This document shows, piece by piece, positions 32,488 to 40,978 of a DNA stretch of 61,788 nt. Numbering within the stretch: position 1 is the stretch's first letter; every line of letters starts with the position of its first letter. This DNA is from Flavobacteriales bacterium UBA974 (GTDB lineage Bacteria; Bacteroidota; Bacteroidia; Flavobacteriales_D; Sanyastnellaceae), in the NCBI GenBank assembly GCA_002292405.1, contig DBBW01000011.1, positions 1,715 through 63,502 of the forward strand. The letters are read 5' to 3'. The position numbers were made by a program, and so were the translations under genes. The notes beneath the pieces are model-generated. The model saw only the letters and a list, made by a program, of their open reading frames with translations, had not been told where the DNA came from and made no database searches.

Positions 32488-33882
32488 ATGGTATTTTCGA
32501 GCATAACATTCTTGCTTTATTTCTTGCCGCCATTTTTATTGACGTACAGGTTAGGGGGTGCGAAATTCCAGAATACCATATTGCTATTTGCATCTGTGGT
32601 TTTTTATGGTTGGGGGGCAATGTCATTTTTACCGATTCTACTTGCTAGTAGTGTGGTGAACTTTTATTTAGTCCGGAAACTTCACTTAATGGGAGGAGTA
32701 GGAAGGGGCCGTGCTGTGGGTGTAGCCGTGATCTTAAATGTGGGAATATTGTTGTATTTTAAGTACGCAAATTTTTTCGTTGAAAATTTCGCTCCCCAGG
32801 GTTTTGCTTGGGAAGATGTAGCACTACCGATTGGAATTTCTTTCTTTTCATTTCAATCTCTCAGCTACGCTTTAGATGTTCATAGAAAAACGGTCAGACC
32901 TCTCGATAAATTAAGTGAATACCTAGTCTATATCTTAAGCTTTCCACAAATGATAGCTGGACCTATTGTTCGGTTTACGGAAGTAGAAAAGGAGCTTAGG
33001 AATAGAACTGTAGAGAATTCAGATTGGTTATTTGGCTTTTATAGATTCACTTTAGGACTTTCTAAGAAAGTGTTGATTGCAAATTCGTTAGCTACGATAT
33101 TTCCGATAGATGTAGCTGTGATTTCTGGAGGGTTCGAAGGCTGGAGTGCACCTCATGCTTTGATCGCAATTCTAGCCTATACATTCCAAATATATTTTGA
33201 TTTTTCTGGATATTCTGATATGGCCATTGGACTCGGAAAGATGCTAGGATTTAATTTCCCCGAGAACTTTAAGCAGCCTTATAGAGCAACGAGTATTACG
33301 GATTTTTGGCGCAGGTGGCATATTACTTTAAGCTCTTGGATGAGAGATTATTTGTATATCCCATTAGGTGGAAACAGAGTGAAGACCAATGCAAGACTCT
33401 ACACAAATCTTGTGGTGGTTTTTGCCATAAGTGGACTGTGGCATGGGGCGTCTTGGAACTTTCTTATTTGGGGTTTGTATCACGGAATGTTTCTAATTTT
33501 AGATAGGATATTCTTACGTAAATTATTCAATAAATTTCCAATATGGATCTCTAGATTTGTTACTTTTTCCTTCGTAGTAGTGGGGTGGGTTTTCTTTGCG
33601 ATAGAAGACTTTTCTATGGCCTTAGATTTCTTAGGACGAATGACTCACGTAACACTATTTTCTTTGTCTGTTTGGTCTTTAGAATTAGGACTTTTATCTG
33701 TTAAAAGTATATTTATTTTAAGTGCTTCGTTACTATTCACCTCAACAGCCCTCTACGATAGGTTCAAGTTCCCTGATTCACACCCATTGACTATGGCTGT
33801 TGTAGGTGTCTTGCTTTGGCTTGTTAGCGTGAGTTATTTAGCAGGATCTGACTTTAACCCATTTATCTATTTCAGGTTCTAA
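32488..33882 (+). CDS. MBOAT-family O-acyltransferase (AlgI-like)
   Basis: About 11 membrane spans and the MBOAT signatures: PIGISFFSFQSLSYALDVHRK, YTFQIYFDFSGYSDMAIGLGKMLGF, DFWRRWHITLSSWMRDYLYIPLGG and the catalytic His319 in SGLWHGASWNF. AlgI-type MBOAT proteins move acyl groups across the cytoplasmic membrane for O-acetylation of exopolysaccharides such as alginate, or of other envelope glycans. The last base of its TAA stop is the first base of the next gene's ATG, and that gene encodes an AlgX/AlgJ-like partner, so the two form a transfer module. No polymer synthesis genes lie nearby, so the acceptor glycan is unknown. A leaderless-type promoter ends 4 nt upstream. Confidence 0.92.
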   Translation: MVFSSITFLLYFLPPFLLTYRLGGAKFQNTILLFASVVFYGWGAMSFLPILLASSVVNFYLVRKLHLMGGVGRGRAVGVAVILNVGILLYFKYANFFVENFAPQGFAWEDVALPIGISFFSFQSLSYALDVHRKTVRPLDKLSEYLVYILSFPQMIAGPIVRFTEVEKELRNRTVENSDWLFGFYRFTLGLSKKVLIANSLATIFPIDVAVISGGFEGWSAPHALIAILAYTFQIYFDFSGYSDMAIGLGKMLGFNFPENFKQPYRATSITDFWRRWHITLSSWMRDYLYIPLGGNRVKTNARLYTNLVVVFAISGLWHGASWNFLIWGLYHGMFLILDRIFLRKLFNKFPIWISRFVTFSFVVVGWVFFAIEDFSMALDFLGRMTHVTLFSLSVWSLELGLLSVKSIFILSASLLFTSTALYDRFKFPDSHPLTMAVVGVLLWLVSVSYLAGSDFNPFIYFRF

Positions 33883-35006
33883 TGGCTAGTTTACAGAAAA
33901 TATTGATCATCATTGTGTTGCTGTTGCTTAACGCTCCATGGCTTTCTGACGTGCTTGGTTTTAAAGAGCCACATCCTCTGCACGGTGAATCAACAATTAT
34001 TGAGGCGCCAGAGTTTTCTTTTGCCAATCTGTGGAGGGGTGAATTACAAACCTCAGTAGACGATTTCTCAAGAACTAATTTTCTTCTTCGAGGCATGGCA
34101 ATTCGCACTCGTAATGAAATTGATTACAGTTTATTCTGTGAGCGTCACGCAAAGTCTATAATTGCTGGTAGTGAAGGTTATCTTTTTGAAGAGAACTACG
34201 TGTTGGCAGCATTAGGGTTAGATGCTATATCTGAAGACACAGTTTCCGAGAGAGTTTCGCGGTTGTCTAGACTTTCCATAGCAACTGGAGTGCCCTTCCT
34301 CGTTATTCTTGCTCCTGGTAAGGGTAGTTACTTCAGAGAGTTTCTGCCTAAGGAATATCTAGAGATAATGGGGCAGAGCGAGAATAGAATGTATGAAATG
34401 TGGCTTGATCAGTTGGTTCTTAAAGGTCTTCGCTTTCTAGATCTCAATAGCTTCTTTCGTTTGTATACAGAGGTGTTCCCTAAGAATGGAATTCACTGGA
34501 GCGAATGGGCTCAGGTTGATGCCATCAATATGATATCGGATACTCTACTTGATATTTTACCTGATAGTTTGCGTCCAGCTCGTCTCATGTTAGACTCTTC
34601 GTATAGGTCTACTATAATGGAGGGTACCGACGATGATATTGAGCAGGGACTTAACCTTTGGCGTAACATCCCAGATTTAGAGGCTACATATTACAATACC
34701 CATTGGGAGGATGTTCCTGCTTTTAAGCGCCCTCGCATCCTTGTTATTGCAGATAGCTACGCGTGGGGTCTGGTGAATAAAGGGCTTTTGAGGGAAGGTT
34801 ATAGAGACAGCGAGTTTTGGTTTTACAACCAAGGTGTTCATGGACCCAACATTGTACAGAAAGGAGCTTCCCCCCAGACCGTACACGGTTTCTCAACCAA
34901 AGCGGAATTCGAGCAGGTAATATCTGGCTTCGATGCTGTTGTATTATTGTCTACCGATGCTAACCTCCCCAGATTTCCTTTTAATTTTGGAAACAATGTA
35001 GAATAA
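33882..35006 (+). CDS. AlgX/AlgJ-like SGNH acyltransferase, partner of the MBOAT protein
   Basis: One N-terminal membrane anchor (about 5-27) holds a periplasmic SGNH-hydrolase-like domain. Visible blocks are FLVILAPGKGSYFREFLPKEY (about 140-160), NGIHWSEW with His205, and VIADSYAW with Ser292. These correspond to the His and Ser of the AlgJ/AlgX catalytic triad, but the aspartate two positions before the His is replaced by Gly here, so the acid must lie elsewhere. Such proteins receive acyl groups delivered by MBOAT partners and transfer them to glycans. Its ATG shares a base with the MBOAT stop codon, so the pair is translationally coupled. Confidence 0.8.
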   Translation: MASLQKILIIIVLLLLNAPWLSDVLGFKEPHPLHGESTIIEAPEFSFANLWRGELQTSVDDFSRTNFLLRGMAIRTRNEIDYSLFCERHAKSIIAGSEGYLFEENYVLAALGLDAISEDTVSERVSRLSRLSIATGVPFLVILAPGKGSYFREFLPKEYLEIMGQSENRMYEMWLDQLVLKGLRFLDLNSFFRLYTEVFPKNGIHWSEWAQVDAINMISDTLLDILPDSLRPARLMLDSSYRSTIMEGTDDDIEQGLNLWRNIPDLEATYYNTHWEDVPAFKRPRILVIADSYAWGLVNKGLLREGYRDSEFWFYNQGVHGPNIVQKGASPQTVHGFSTKAEFEQVISGFDAVVLLSTDANLPRFPFNFGNNVE

Positions 35007-35046
35007 GTTGCTCAGCGACTAAAGCTGTATTTAGCTAACCAAGAGT

Positions 35047-35054
35047 TAGTTTTA
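35047..35054 (+). promoter_or_regulatory. -7 box (TAGTTTTA) 4 nt before a GTG start
   Basis: TAnnTTTA, gap caac, then GTG 35059: leaderless configuration with a GUG start. It overlaps a weak hairpin (CTAAC/GTTAG, 35035-35049). Confidence 0.4.
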
Positions 35055-35058
35055 CAAC

Positions 35059-35541
35059 GTGAATTATCACCAATTAAAAGCGGTTTGTTTAAACCGACTC
35101 AACTCTCAAATACAGGATAAAATTTTATCTGCCCAGCAGTTAATTCACTTTACTGAGGAATCGAAAACTTCTGCTACGAAGGGTTCAGCAGGGGATAAAC
35201 ATGAAACAGGCCGTGCGATGATGGAGCGTGAACTCGCCCTTTCAAAGGCTCAACTAAATAAAGCGGAGTTCCTTAAAAACGAACTCTCGAAAATTTCACT
35301 CGATCACAAATGTAATAAGGTTGAGACAGGAGCATTAATCATCACTTCAGGGGCAATGTATTTCATGAGTATAGGTGTGGGTAAGGTCAGCCTGAATCTT
35401 GACTCCGATTTGTCTCAAGACTCTGGCTTTTTCTATGCAATATCAGGTGGATCACCTATTGGTAAGGTTCTGCAAAATGCAACGAAAGGCGATTTATTAA
35501 AATTTCAAGGCCGTGAAATAGAAATTCTGCACGTAGAGTAA
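35059..35541 (+). CDS. GreA/GreB-like transcription elongation factor
   Basis: A 160-residue protein with an N-terminal helical region (about 1-80, including SSAGDKHETGR-like AGDKHETGRAMMERELALSK) and a C-terminal FKBP-like GreA/GreB domain (about 90-160: VETGALIITSGAMYF, then YAISGGSPIGKVLQNATKGD). Gre factors rescue backtracked RNA polymerase by stimulating transcript cleavage. The helical arm here is short and divergent from GreA, as in the extra Gre-like proteins of Flavobacteria, so cleavage activity is uncertain. Start is GTG 35059, chosen because a -7-like box ends exactly 4 nt upstream and no ATG fits. Cytoplasmic. Confidence 0.82.
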   Translation: MNYHQLKAVCLNRLNSQIQDKILSAQQLIHFTEESKTSATKGSAGDKHETGRAMMERELALSKAQLNKAEFLKNELSKISLDHKCNKVETGALIITSGAMYFMSIGVGKVSLNLDSDLSQDSGFFYAISGGSPIGKVLQNATKGDLLKFQGREIEILHVE

Positions 35542-35559
35542 TCCTCGAAATCCATGCAG

Positions 35560-35567
35560 TAACTTTG
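35560..35567 (+). promoter_or_regulatory. -7 box (TAACTTTG) 4 nt before a GTG start
   Basis: Perfect TAnnTTTG, gap taaa, then GTG 35572. It predicts a leaderless message with a GUG start codon. No TTG at -33. Confidence 0.5.
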
Positions 35568-35571
35568 TAAA

Positions 35572-36660
35572 GTGATATCACTGGGTTTTTATATAACGAT
35601 TATGGGGCTTTTAGTTCTGCCAGCTTCAGATTATTTCGTGGGATTATTGATTTTCCCTAAAGTTAAACCTTCGTCAAATAAAGACGAGATCTCACCACTA
35701 GCTTTAGAAGGGATTTCAACTATTATTGCCTGTCACAACGAGGTTGATCACATTGAGCTTAAAGTTCGGGCCATTCAGAATCAGTTTAAAGACGCCGGAG
35801 TGGAGACCTATGAAATTATTGTTGTTTCTGACGGTTCAGATGATGGTTCTAACAAAGTCCTTGAGAGATTAGCCAAAGAAAACTCCATAGTATATAGCCT
35901 CGTAACTGTACGTCAGGGTAAACCAAATGCACTTAATGTAGGCGTGGGAATTGCACAATACCCGCTATTGCTTTTTTCAGACGTTAGACAAACCATTGAT
36001 AAAAAATCAATAAAACACCTTCTCTCAAACTTATCTGATCCTGAAGTAGGAGCTGTCACAGCCCAACTAGAATTGGAGGGCAAAGCGTCACCGAGCCGTA
36101 AGTTTATGAATCGCCTCAAGCAACTTGAAAGTCTGAAGGGCTCAACTACTGGGATGTGTGGAGCTCTGTACCTTATACGACACAGTTTGGTTTTAAAACC
36201 ATTCCCTCAAGATATTATTTTAGATGACCTATTAGTTGCTCTTAACGTGATGAAAAATGACAAACGAGTCGTTCTTGACCCCCGAGCCATAGTACGTGAT
36301 GTGAACTGGAATTTATTCTATAGTGGTCGCCGTCAAGGTCGTATTACAGCGGGCTTAGTCCAAATACTAAGCCATCACCGAGGCATGCTTTTCAGCATAG
36401 GTCTCAAGCAACTTATTTTCCTTTATGGACAGAAATATTTGAAGTATGTGGCCCCTGTTTTGTTTGTTACTGCTAGTGTTTCTGCACTTTTTACAACTCC
36501 GGAAATCCGCTTTTGGCATTTTTCGATTACAGGCTTGCTATTTCTATTATTGGCAATTGCCCGTCCTATGTTTGTGGGAGAAACTTTGCGCCTTGTGCTG
36601 TCTTATATGGGACAGTTGCTCAAGCTCGATAAGTATCGTAAAATTAAATGGGAACGTTAA
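35572..36660 (+). CDS. Membrane-bound family 2 glycosyltransferase
   Basis: An N-terminal membrane segment precedes a GT-A domain (about 45-260): TIIACHNEVDHIELKVRAIQNQF, VVSDGSDDGSN (nucleotide binding), QGKPNALNVG, FSDVRQ (the DxD-like position) and RRQGRITAG late in the domain, like the QxxRW region of processive enzymes. Two or three membrane spans follow (about 285-345). The layout resembles cellulose synthase-like or BcsA/NdvC-type transferases that make and export polysaccharide, but the product cannot be named. GTG 35572 is the start, fixed by the promoter box. It converges on the sterol-desaturase-like gene with a 4-bp TTAA overlap of stop codons. Confidence 0.88.
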   Translation: MISLGFYITIMGLLVLPASDYFVGLLIFPKVKPSSNKDEISPLALEGISTIIACHNEVDHIELKVRAIQNQFKDAGVETYEIIVVSDGSDDGSNKVLERLAKENSIVYSLVTVRQGKPNALNVGVGIAQYPLLLFSDVRQTIDKKSIKHLLSNLSDPEVGAVTAQLELEGKASPSRKFMNRLKQLESLKGSTTGMCGALYLIRHSLVLKPFPQDIILDDLLVALNVMKNDKRVVLDPRAIVRDVNWNLFYSGRRQGRITAGLVQILSHHRGMLFSIGLKQLIFLYGQKYLKYVAPVLFVTASVSALFTTPEIRFWHFSITGLLFLLLAIARPMFVGETLRLVLSYMGQLLKLDKYRKIKWER

Positions 36661-37517
36661 TTTGCCTTTTCACGCATCTCTTCTGTCGTTAATGTTGACC
36701 CGTCTGGACTCCAACCAGGAGGTGCAAAAATGTATCTCAGTTTATTCAATATTCCAGAAGTCCTAAAAACGTCCCTTGCAAGACTACCCCATTCTGAAAA
36801 TGCGATACGAGCTGGGTTGTAAGTTGATATATTAATGGTTAATCCATACGTTGGGGCTTTTGTTTCATCTATGAATGTCCCGAACATCCTGTCCCAAACG
36901 ATAAGTATGCCCGCGTAATTCATATCAAGGTATTGAAGATCGTTGGCATGATGCACTCTGTGATGAGAGGGTGTATTGAATATTAATTCGAACCAGCGAG
37001 GCATTTTTCGAATGACTTCAGTATGAATCCAATATTGATAAATCAAGTTTATTGATTGGGCAGTCAGAATCCACCATGGATCGAACCCCACGAGAGGCAT
37101 CCATGCGTAAAACATGAAAGAACCAGATAGTTCACCGGTCCAAGTTTGGCGTAATGCGGTAGAAAGATTGTAGTGCTGAGACGAGTGATGTACCACATGT
37201 GAGGCCCAAAAATATCTCATCTTATGACTCATCCGATGGAACCAGTAATACGAGAAATCATCCGAGAGCATAAGTGCAATGAACCCCCACCAAACCATCG
37301 GAATCTCGATCAAACGATACTCATACAAGAATGTGAAAACACCAAATTTTAAGCTCTTCGTGATTAGAGAACTTCCTATACTCCCTATTCCCATTGTTAA
37401 ACTAGCAAAAGTGTCTTTTTTCGTGTAATACTCACGATTTCCATAAATGCTGAGCCCCAGTTCTATCAAAAGAGTGGCTAAGAAAAAGGGGATTGCAAAG
37501 TTTGTGATGTCTCCCAT
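36657..37517 (-). CDS. Sterol desaturase / fatty acid hydroxylase superfamily protein
   Basis: Four or five membrane spans and the three histidine clusters of the di-iron membrane hydroxylase fold: HRMSH, HVVHHSSQHYN, and HHRVHH followed by NYAGILIVWDRMFGTF. Enzymes of this superfamily hydroxylate or desaturate sterols, carotenoids, fatty acids or alkylglycerol ethers. The 286-residue Bacteroidota members have no proven substrate. Its start codon touches the stop of the upstream monoacylglycerol-lipase-like gene (both at 37517), so the two are translationally coupled, pointing to a lipid pathway. The stop overlaps that of the convergent glycosyltransferase gene. Confidence 0.92.
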   Translation of the reverse strand: MGDITNFAIPFFLATLLIELGLSIYGNREYYTKKDTFASLTMGIGSIGSSLITKSLKFGVFTFLYEYRLIEIPMVWWGFIALMLSDDFSYYWFHRMSHKMRYFWASHVVHHSSQHYNLSTALRQTWTGELSGSFMFYAWMPLVGFDPWWILTAQSINLIYQYWIHTEVIRKMPRWFELIFNTPSHHRVHHANDLQYLDMNYAGILIVWDRMFGTFIDETKAPTYGLTINISTYNPARIAFSEWGSLARDVFRTSGILNKLRYIFAPPGWSPDGSTLTTEEMREKAN

Positions 37518-38329
37518 TAGATGTTTTTAAACCAATCGCTAATGTCAGATAACACCTCTTTAGCTTTGTTGTCGTTATGTAGCTCGTGTTTTGTGTTTTC
37601 ATAAATGCGCAATGTTGCTAGTGTTCCAGCAGCATCAGCAAATTCGCGGCTCCCGTGTGCATCTATAATGGGGTCGTCCGCTCCGTGAATTACGAGGGTG
37701 GGGATTTTCAACTGATTAGCATTCTCAATCGCCCACAAACCGCTGGCGTGAAAATGCTTGAACAGTCCCGCAGTTATTTTGTTGTGGCGGAGCGGGTCGT
37801 TTATGTAGTCGATTCCTACTTGCTCTATGTAGGAGAGGTCGTTCGGGTCGAGTTTGTTGCTTTGTGTGAACTTGGGGTAGATGATGTTCATGATTGTGGC
37901 CATCGTGACGTCAAATTTTGAAGGCTCTTTGTAGAGCTTAAGCCAAGCACCACTTAGAATCGCTGCTCTTAAGGTGTCGCAATCTCTTCTAAGCAAATAA
38001 TTTGCGGTTACGTTACCCCCGAAGCTATGGCCATAGAGATATAGGTTTTTGTGAGGGATGCTGTTTATAACGAGGTTGAGGTCGTCTAGGTTTTGGGATA
38101 GACTGGGTGTGTGACCTCTGGGACCGTCGGATTTTCCGTGACCTCTTTGGTCATAAGAATAAACCTGAAAACCATCTTTGACGAAATGCTCAGCGACATG
38201 AGCGTACCGCTTCTGGTGCTCGCCCAATCCGTGTACGATTAATAGGGTGCGTTCAGAATCTTCAACTTCATTCCACTTTTGAGCGTGTAAACTTATTCCA
38301 TCTGAGGTTTTGAGTTCGTATGCTTGCAT
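37517..38329 (-). CDS. Monoacylglycerol-lipase-like alpha/beta hydrolase
   Basis: The 270-residue protein matches the serine aminopeptidase S33/monoacylglycerol lipase group: HGLGEHQKRYAHVA near residue 33, YDQRGHGKSDGPRGH, nucleophile Ser102 in YGHSFGGN, Asp in HGADDPIID and His in ENTKHELHND. It probably hydrolyses monoacylglycerols or lysophospholipids in the cytoplasm; no signal peptide is visible. First gene of a two-gene unit with the sterol-desaturase-like protein. It diverges from glycerol kinase, whose product could use released glycerol; that link is inference from position. Confidence 0.92.
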   Translation of the reverse strand: MQAYELKTSDGISLHAQKWNEVEDSERTLLIVHGLGEHQKRYAHVAEHFVKDGFQVYSYDQRGHGKSDGPRGHTPSLSQNLDDLNLVINSIPHKNLYLYGHSFGGNVTANYLLRRDCDTLRAAILSGAWLKLYKEPSKFDVTMATIMNIIYPKFTQSNKLDPNDLSYIEQVGIDYINDPLRHNKITAGLFKHFHASGLWAIENANQLKIPTLVIHGADDPIIDAHGSREFADAAGTLATLRIYENTKHELHNDNKAKEVLSDISDWFKNI

Positions 38330-38375
38330 TTCGAAGTGTGCTTGTTATTTTGCAAAAGATAATAAAACTATCGCC

Positions 38376-39860
38376 ATGTCTGAATTTATAATTTCCATAG
38401 ATCAAGGTACTACAAGTTCTCGGGCGGTACTTTTTAATAATAAAGGGCATTTCATTTCTTTAGCCCAAACCAATTTGCCTCAAATATTTCCATTTCCAGG
38501 CCAAGTAGAGCACGACCCCTCAGTCATCCTCGCTACGACAATGGATGTTTTACAGCAGGTTCTTAATCACGAACTTTTAATTCATGGAAAGGTGCTCGCC
38601 TTGGGAATAACGAACCAGAGAGAGACAGCTATAGTTTGGGACAGAGAGAGTGGAAAACCGATTTACAACGCGATAGTTTGGCAAGATAAACGAACTTCGG
38701 ATGTGTGTGAAAGTCTTAAAAATGCAGGTTTCTCCGAGTATGCAAAAACCACCACAGGATTGGTAATCGACCCGTATTTTTCAGGAACTAAAATTGCGTG
38801 GATCTTGGACAATGTTCAGGGGGCCAGGCAAAGGGCGGCGAAAGGTGAATTGTGTTTTGGTACTGTCGATAGCTGGCTTTTGTACAATTTAACGGGGGGC
38901 AAGGTTCACGCTACCGACGTTACAAACGCATCGAGAACACTTCTCTTTAATATTCATACCTTAGAGTGGGATAAAAAAATGCTCAACACATTGCGCGTAC
39001 CCATTGAAATGATGCCGGACGTGTTTCCATCGTCAAATATTTTCGGACATTACAACTCATCTATTCATGGCAACATTCCTATAGCGGCAATCTTGGGAGA
39101 CCAACAATCAGCTCTTTTCGGCCAATGCTGTTTCACTACAGGAATGGCAAAGAATACATATGGAACAGGTTGTTTTATGCTCATGAATACAGGTGCGGAA
39201 ATCCCGACCTCTAATTCAGGTCTCTTAAATACAATAGCTTGGAAAATAGGTGATAAAACAACTTATGCTTTAGAAGGTAGCGTCTTTATAGCGGGTGCAG
39301 CAGTCCAATGGTTGCAGAACGGTATTGAGATCATTGATGATATAAGCGCGACTTCTGAAATTGCCTCTCGTGAAGCAAAAAAACATCCTGATTCTTCAGT
39401 TGTCGTTGTGCCAGCTTTTGCAGGGTTAGGCACACCATATTGGGATATGCATGCACGAGGAGCAATATTAGGGCTTACCCGCGATTCTGGGAGAGACTCA
39501 ATCATTAGGGCAACATTAGAATCTATTGCATTTAGATCTAAAGATGTGCTTGATGCTATGCAAGAAGATTCTGGCATCTCATTATTTGCACTTAAAGTCG
39601 ATGGCGGCGCTTCGGTAAATGACTACTTAATGCAATTTCAATCTGATATTCTCGGAGTATCGGTTGAACGACTTGCTTTTGTGGAATCTACAGCTGCAGG
39701 TGTTGCATACATGGCCGCTTTAACTATCGGGGAGCTTACTTTAAACGAAATTTCGAAACTTCCAGAGTTAGAAAGATCATTCGATCCAGAGAAGTCATTA
39801 GAATGGAGGGAAGCGAAGAAAGCTGTTTGGTCTGAAGCGATTGATAGAATCGTTTTGTGA
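38376..39860 (+). CDS. glpK: Glycerol kinase
   Basis: A 494-residue FGGY kinase of GlpK type: N-terminal IISIDQGTTSSRAVLFN, GITNQRETAIVWDRESGKPIYNAIVWQDKRT, the FGTVDSWLLYNLTGG block, the ATP-site LGDQQSALFGQ and C-terminal DGGASVNDYLMQFQSDILGV. It phosphorylates glycerol to sn-glycerol-3-phosphate with ATP in the cytoplasm. The frame opens at 38310, but ATG 38376 gives the standard N-terminus and avoids running into the divergent lipase gene. No glpD or glpF is adjacent. The sequence just upstream (aataataaaactatc) repeats that before the monooxygenase gene at 30049, so a related promoter may exist, though the -7 box here is imperfect. Confidence 0.95.
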   Translation: MSEFIISIDQGTTSSRAVLFNNKGHFISLAQTNLPQIFPFPGQVEHDPSVILATTMDVLQQVLNHELLIHGKVLALGITNQRETAIVWDRESGKPIYNAIVWQDKRTSDVCESLKNAGFSEYAKTTTGLVIDPYFSGTKIAWILDNVQGARQRAAKGELCFGTVDSWLLYNLTGGKVHATDVTNASRTLLFNIHTLEWDKKMLNTLRVPIEMMPDVFPSSNIFGHYNSSIHGNIPIAAILGDQQSALFGQCCFTTGMAKNTYGTGCFMLMNTGAEIPTSNSGLLNTIAWKIGDKTTYALEGSVFIAGAAVQWLQNGIEIIDDISATSEIASREAKKHPDSSVVVVPAFAGLGTPYWDMHARGAILGLTRDSGRDSIIRATLESIAFRSKDVLDAMQEDSGISLFALKVDGGASVNDYLMQFQSDILGVSVERLAFVESTAAGVAYMAALTIGELTLNEISKLPELERSFDPEKSLEWREAKKAVWSEAIDRIVL

Positions 39861-39864
39861 TTGA

Positions 39865-39883
39865 AGTTGTATCCTCGACAACT
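39865..39883. terminator. Small hairpin between convergent glpK and EEP genes
   Basis: AGTTGT (39865-39870) and ACAACT (39878-39883) form a 6-bp stem with a 7-nt loop in the convergent gap. There is no T tract, so a bidirectional terminator is only a possibility. Confidence 0.3.
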
Positions 39884-39892
39884 CCAGCTGCC

Positions 39893-40954
39893 TTACTCTG
39901 GCTGTCTAGCTGAAGAGCTAAAGCGCTTTACCACTGTCCCGTCACTATAGCGATAAAGCAAAAGTTGGCTCGGTTGATATTCGCACTTACGCCCTAAGAC
40001 ATCAGATATTCCAATTAACTCAACGTTCGTATAGTTTGTTGCTGTCTCTACTTCTCCTTCACCAGCATGTGAAGGCACGATTCGCATCACTACTGGTCTG
40101 TGATCGCTGATGTTTGAGTCATACATACTCCAGCCTCCAGTTAAATGTGATGCAATATCGATTGACTCTACGACTGTCTCAGGTTGTAATAAATCGTTCA
40201 CGAGCTCATTCGTAACAAGTATGTGGTCTATGTGAGAGGGCCAACTCGGGTATGACCAGCCAGCGCTGGAGCCCAGTGCTAGATTCATGTCAGCGAACAT
40301 GTAGTGTTCTGGCTCGTTTAGAAAAGGAGTAAAGACATTGCTAAATGCTGGCTCCGTAATAACGTCGTTTAAATCGCCTAAAAGAATTACCCTATCGTTA
40401 CTGTGGAATTGACTTATATAATCTTCGATTAAGATATTTGCTTCGAGTCGTCTATTTTCCTCATCGTTGCTATTGTCAAGATCAATACTACCATCGCCAC
40501 AACATTTGTAGTGGTTGTTAATTGCATAAATAATCTCTCCGAGATGTTTAAATTTAAAGACCAGTGGCGATCTAGGAAGCGGATTCCAATACTGGGAACT
40601 CGTATAAATCTCGAAAGCGTCTAGAACTTCAATTCGATCAATGTTGTAAACAAAGACAAGCCCACCAAACCACCCGTTCATCATGATATAGTCATAGTTT
40701 TCAAGGCCTTCGACCATGCTCTTAAATACTGTTGTATCGTCAATTTCTTGGATAGCATAAACGTCGAGGTCGAGATTTTCAATGATCTCACTCACATAAT
40801 TTACTGTGGTTTGTCCGTTTTTAGGAAACCATTCGATATTCCATGTCGCGATTTCAAGTGCGTCGGGCGTACCGAATGACAGGTCGTCTAAGGTTTGTGC
40901 TTCAGCACCAACAAAAACCGAGAAGAAAAAAACTGATAAAAGTATACGACTCAT
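39893..40954 (-). CDS. Secreted EEP-family nuclease/phosphatase with short sorting tail
   Basis: A signal peptide (about 1-19) precedes an endonuclease/exonuclease/phosphatase fold: IATWNIEWFPKNG, AIQEIDD (catalytic Glu), NNHYKCCG, LLGDLNDVI (Asp/Asn pair) and the final SDHRPVVM with the catalytic His. Members cut DNA or hydrolyse phosphoesters of lipids, using Mg2+. The last 40 residues (DVLGRK, then LLLYRYSDGTVVK) match the compact tail on the esterase at 8150-9175, so it is probably exported by T9SS. An extracellular DNase used for scavenging DNA-bound phosphate is plausible but unproven. A -7-like box ends 4 nt before ATG 40954. Confidence 0.87.
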   Translation of the reverse strand: MSRILLSVFFFSVFVGAEAQTLDDLSFGTPDALEIATWNIEWFPKNGQTTVNYVSEIIENLDLDVYAIQEIDDTTVFKSMVEGLENYDYIMMNGWFGGLVFVYNIDRIEVLDAFEIYTSSQYWNPLPRSPLVFKFKHLGEIIYAINNHYKCCGDGSIDLDNSNDEENRRLEANILIEDYISQFHSNDRVILLGDLNDVITEPAFSNVFTPFLNEPEHYMFADMNLALGSSAGWSYPSWPSHIDHILVTNELVNDLLQPETVVESIDIASHLTGGWSMYDSNISDHRPVVMRIVPSHAGEGEVETATNYTNVELIGISDVLGRKCEYQPSQLLLYRYSDGTVVKRFSSSARQPE

Positions 40955-40958
40955 ACAG

Positions 40959-40966
40959 TAAAATTA
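40959..40966 (-). promoter_or_regulatory. -7-like box (TAATTTTA) 4 nt before the EEP gene
   Basis: TAnnTTTA on the minus strand, gap ctgt, ATG 40954: leaderless configuration. No TTG at -33. Confidence 0.4.
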
Positions 40967-40978
40967 ATGCAATGTCGA

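Noticed and set aside
35035..35053. Hairpin CTAAC/GTTAG followed by T4 as a terminator for the AlgX-like gene
   Set aside because: The stem has only 5 bp, mostly A-T, and overlaps the predicted -7 box of the next gene; probably chance.
38364..38376. A -7 box for glpK resembling that at 30037
   Set aside because: The shared aataataaaactatc is followed by GCC and the ATG; no TAnnTTTG-like octamer sits at the right distance, so I do not annotate a promoter.
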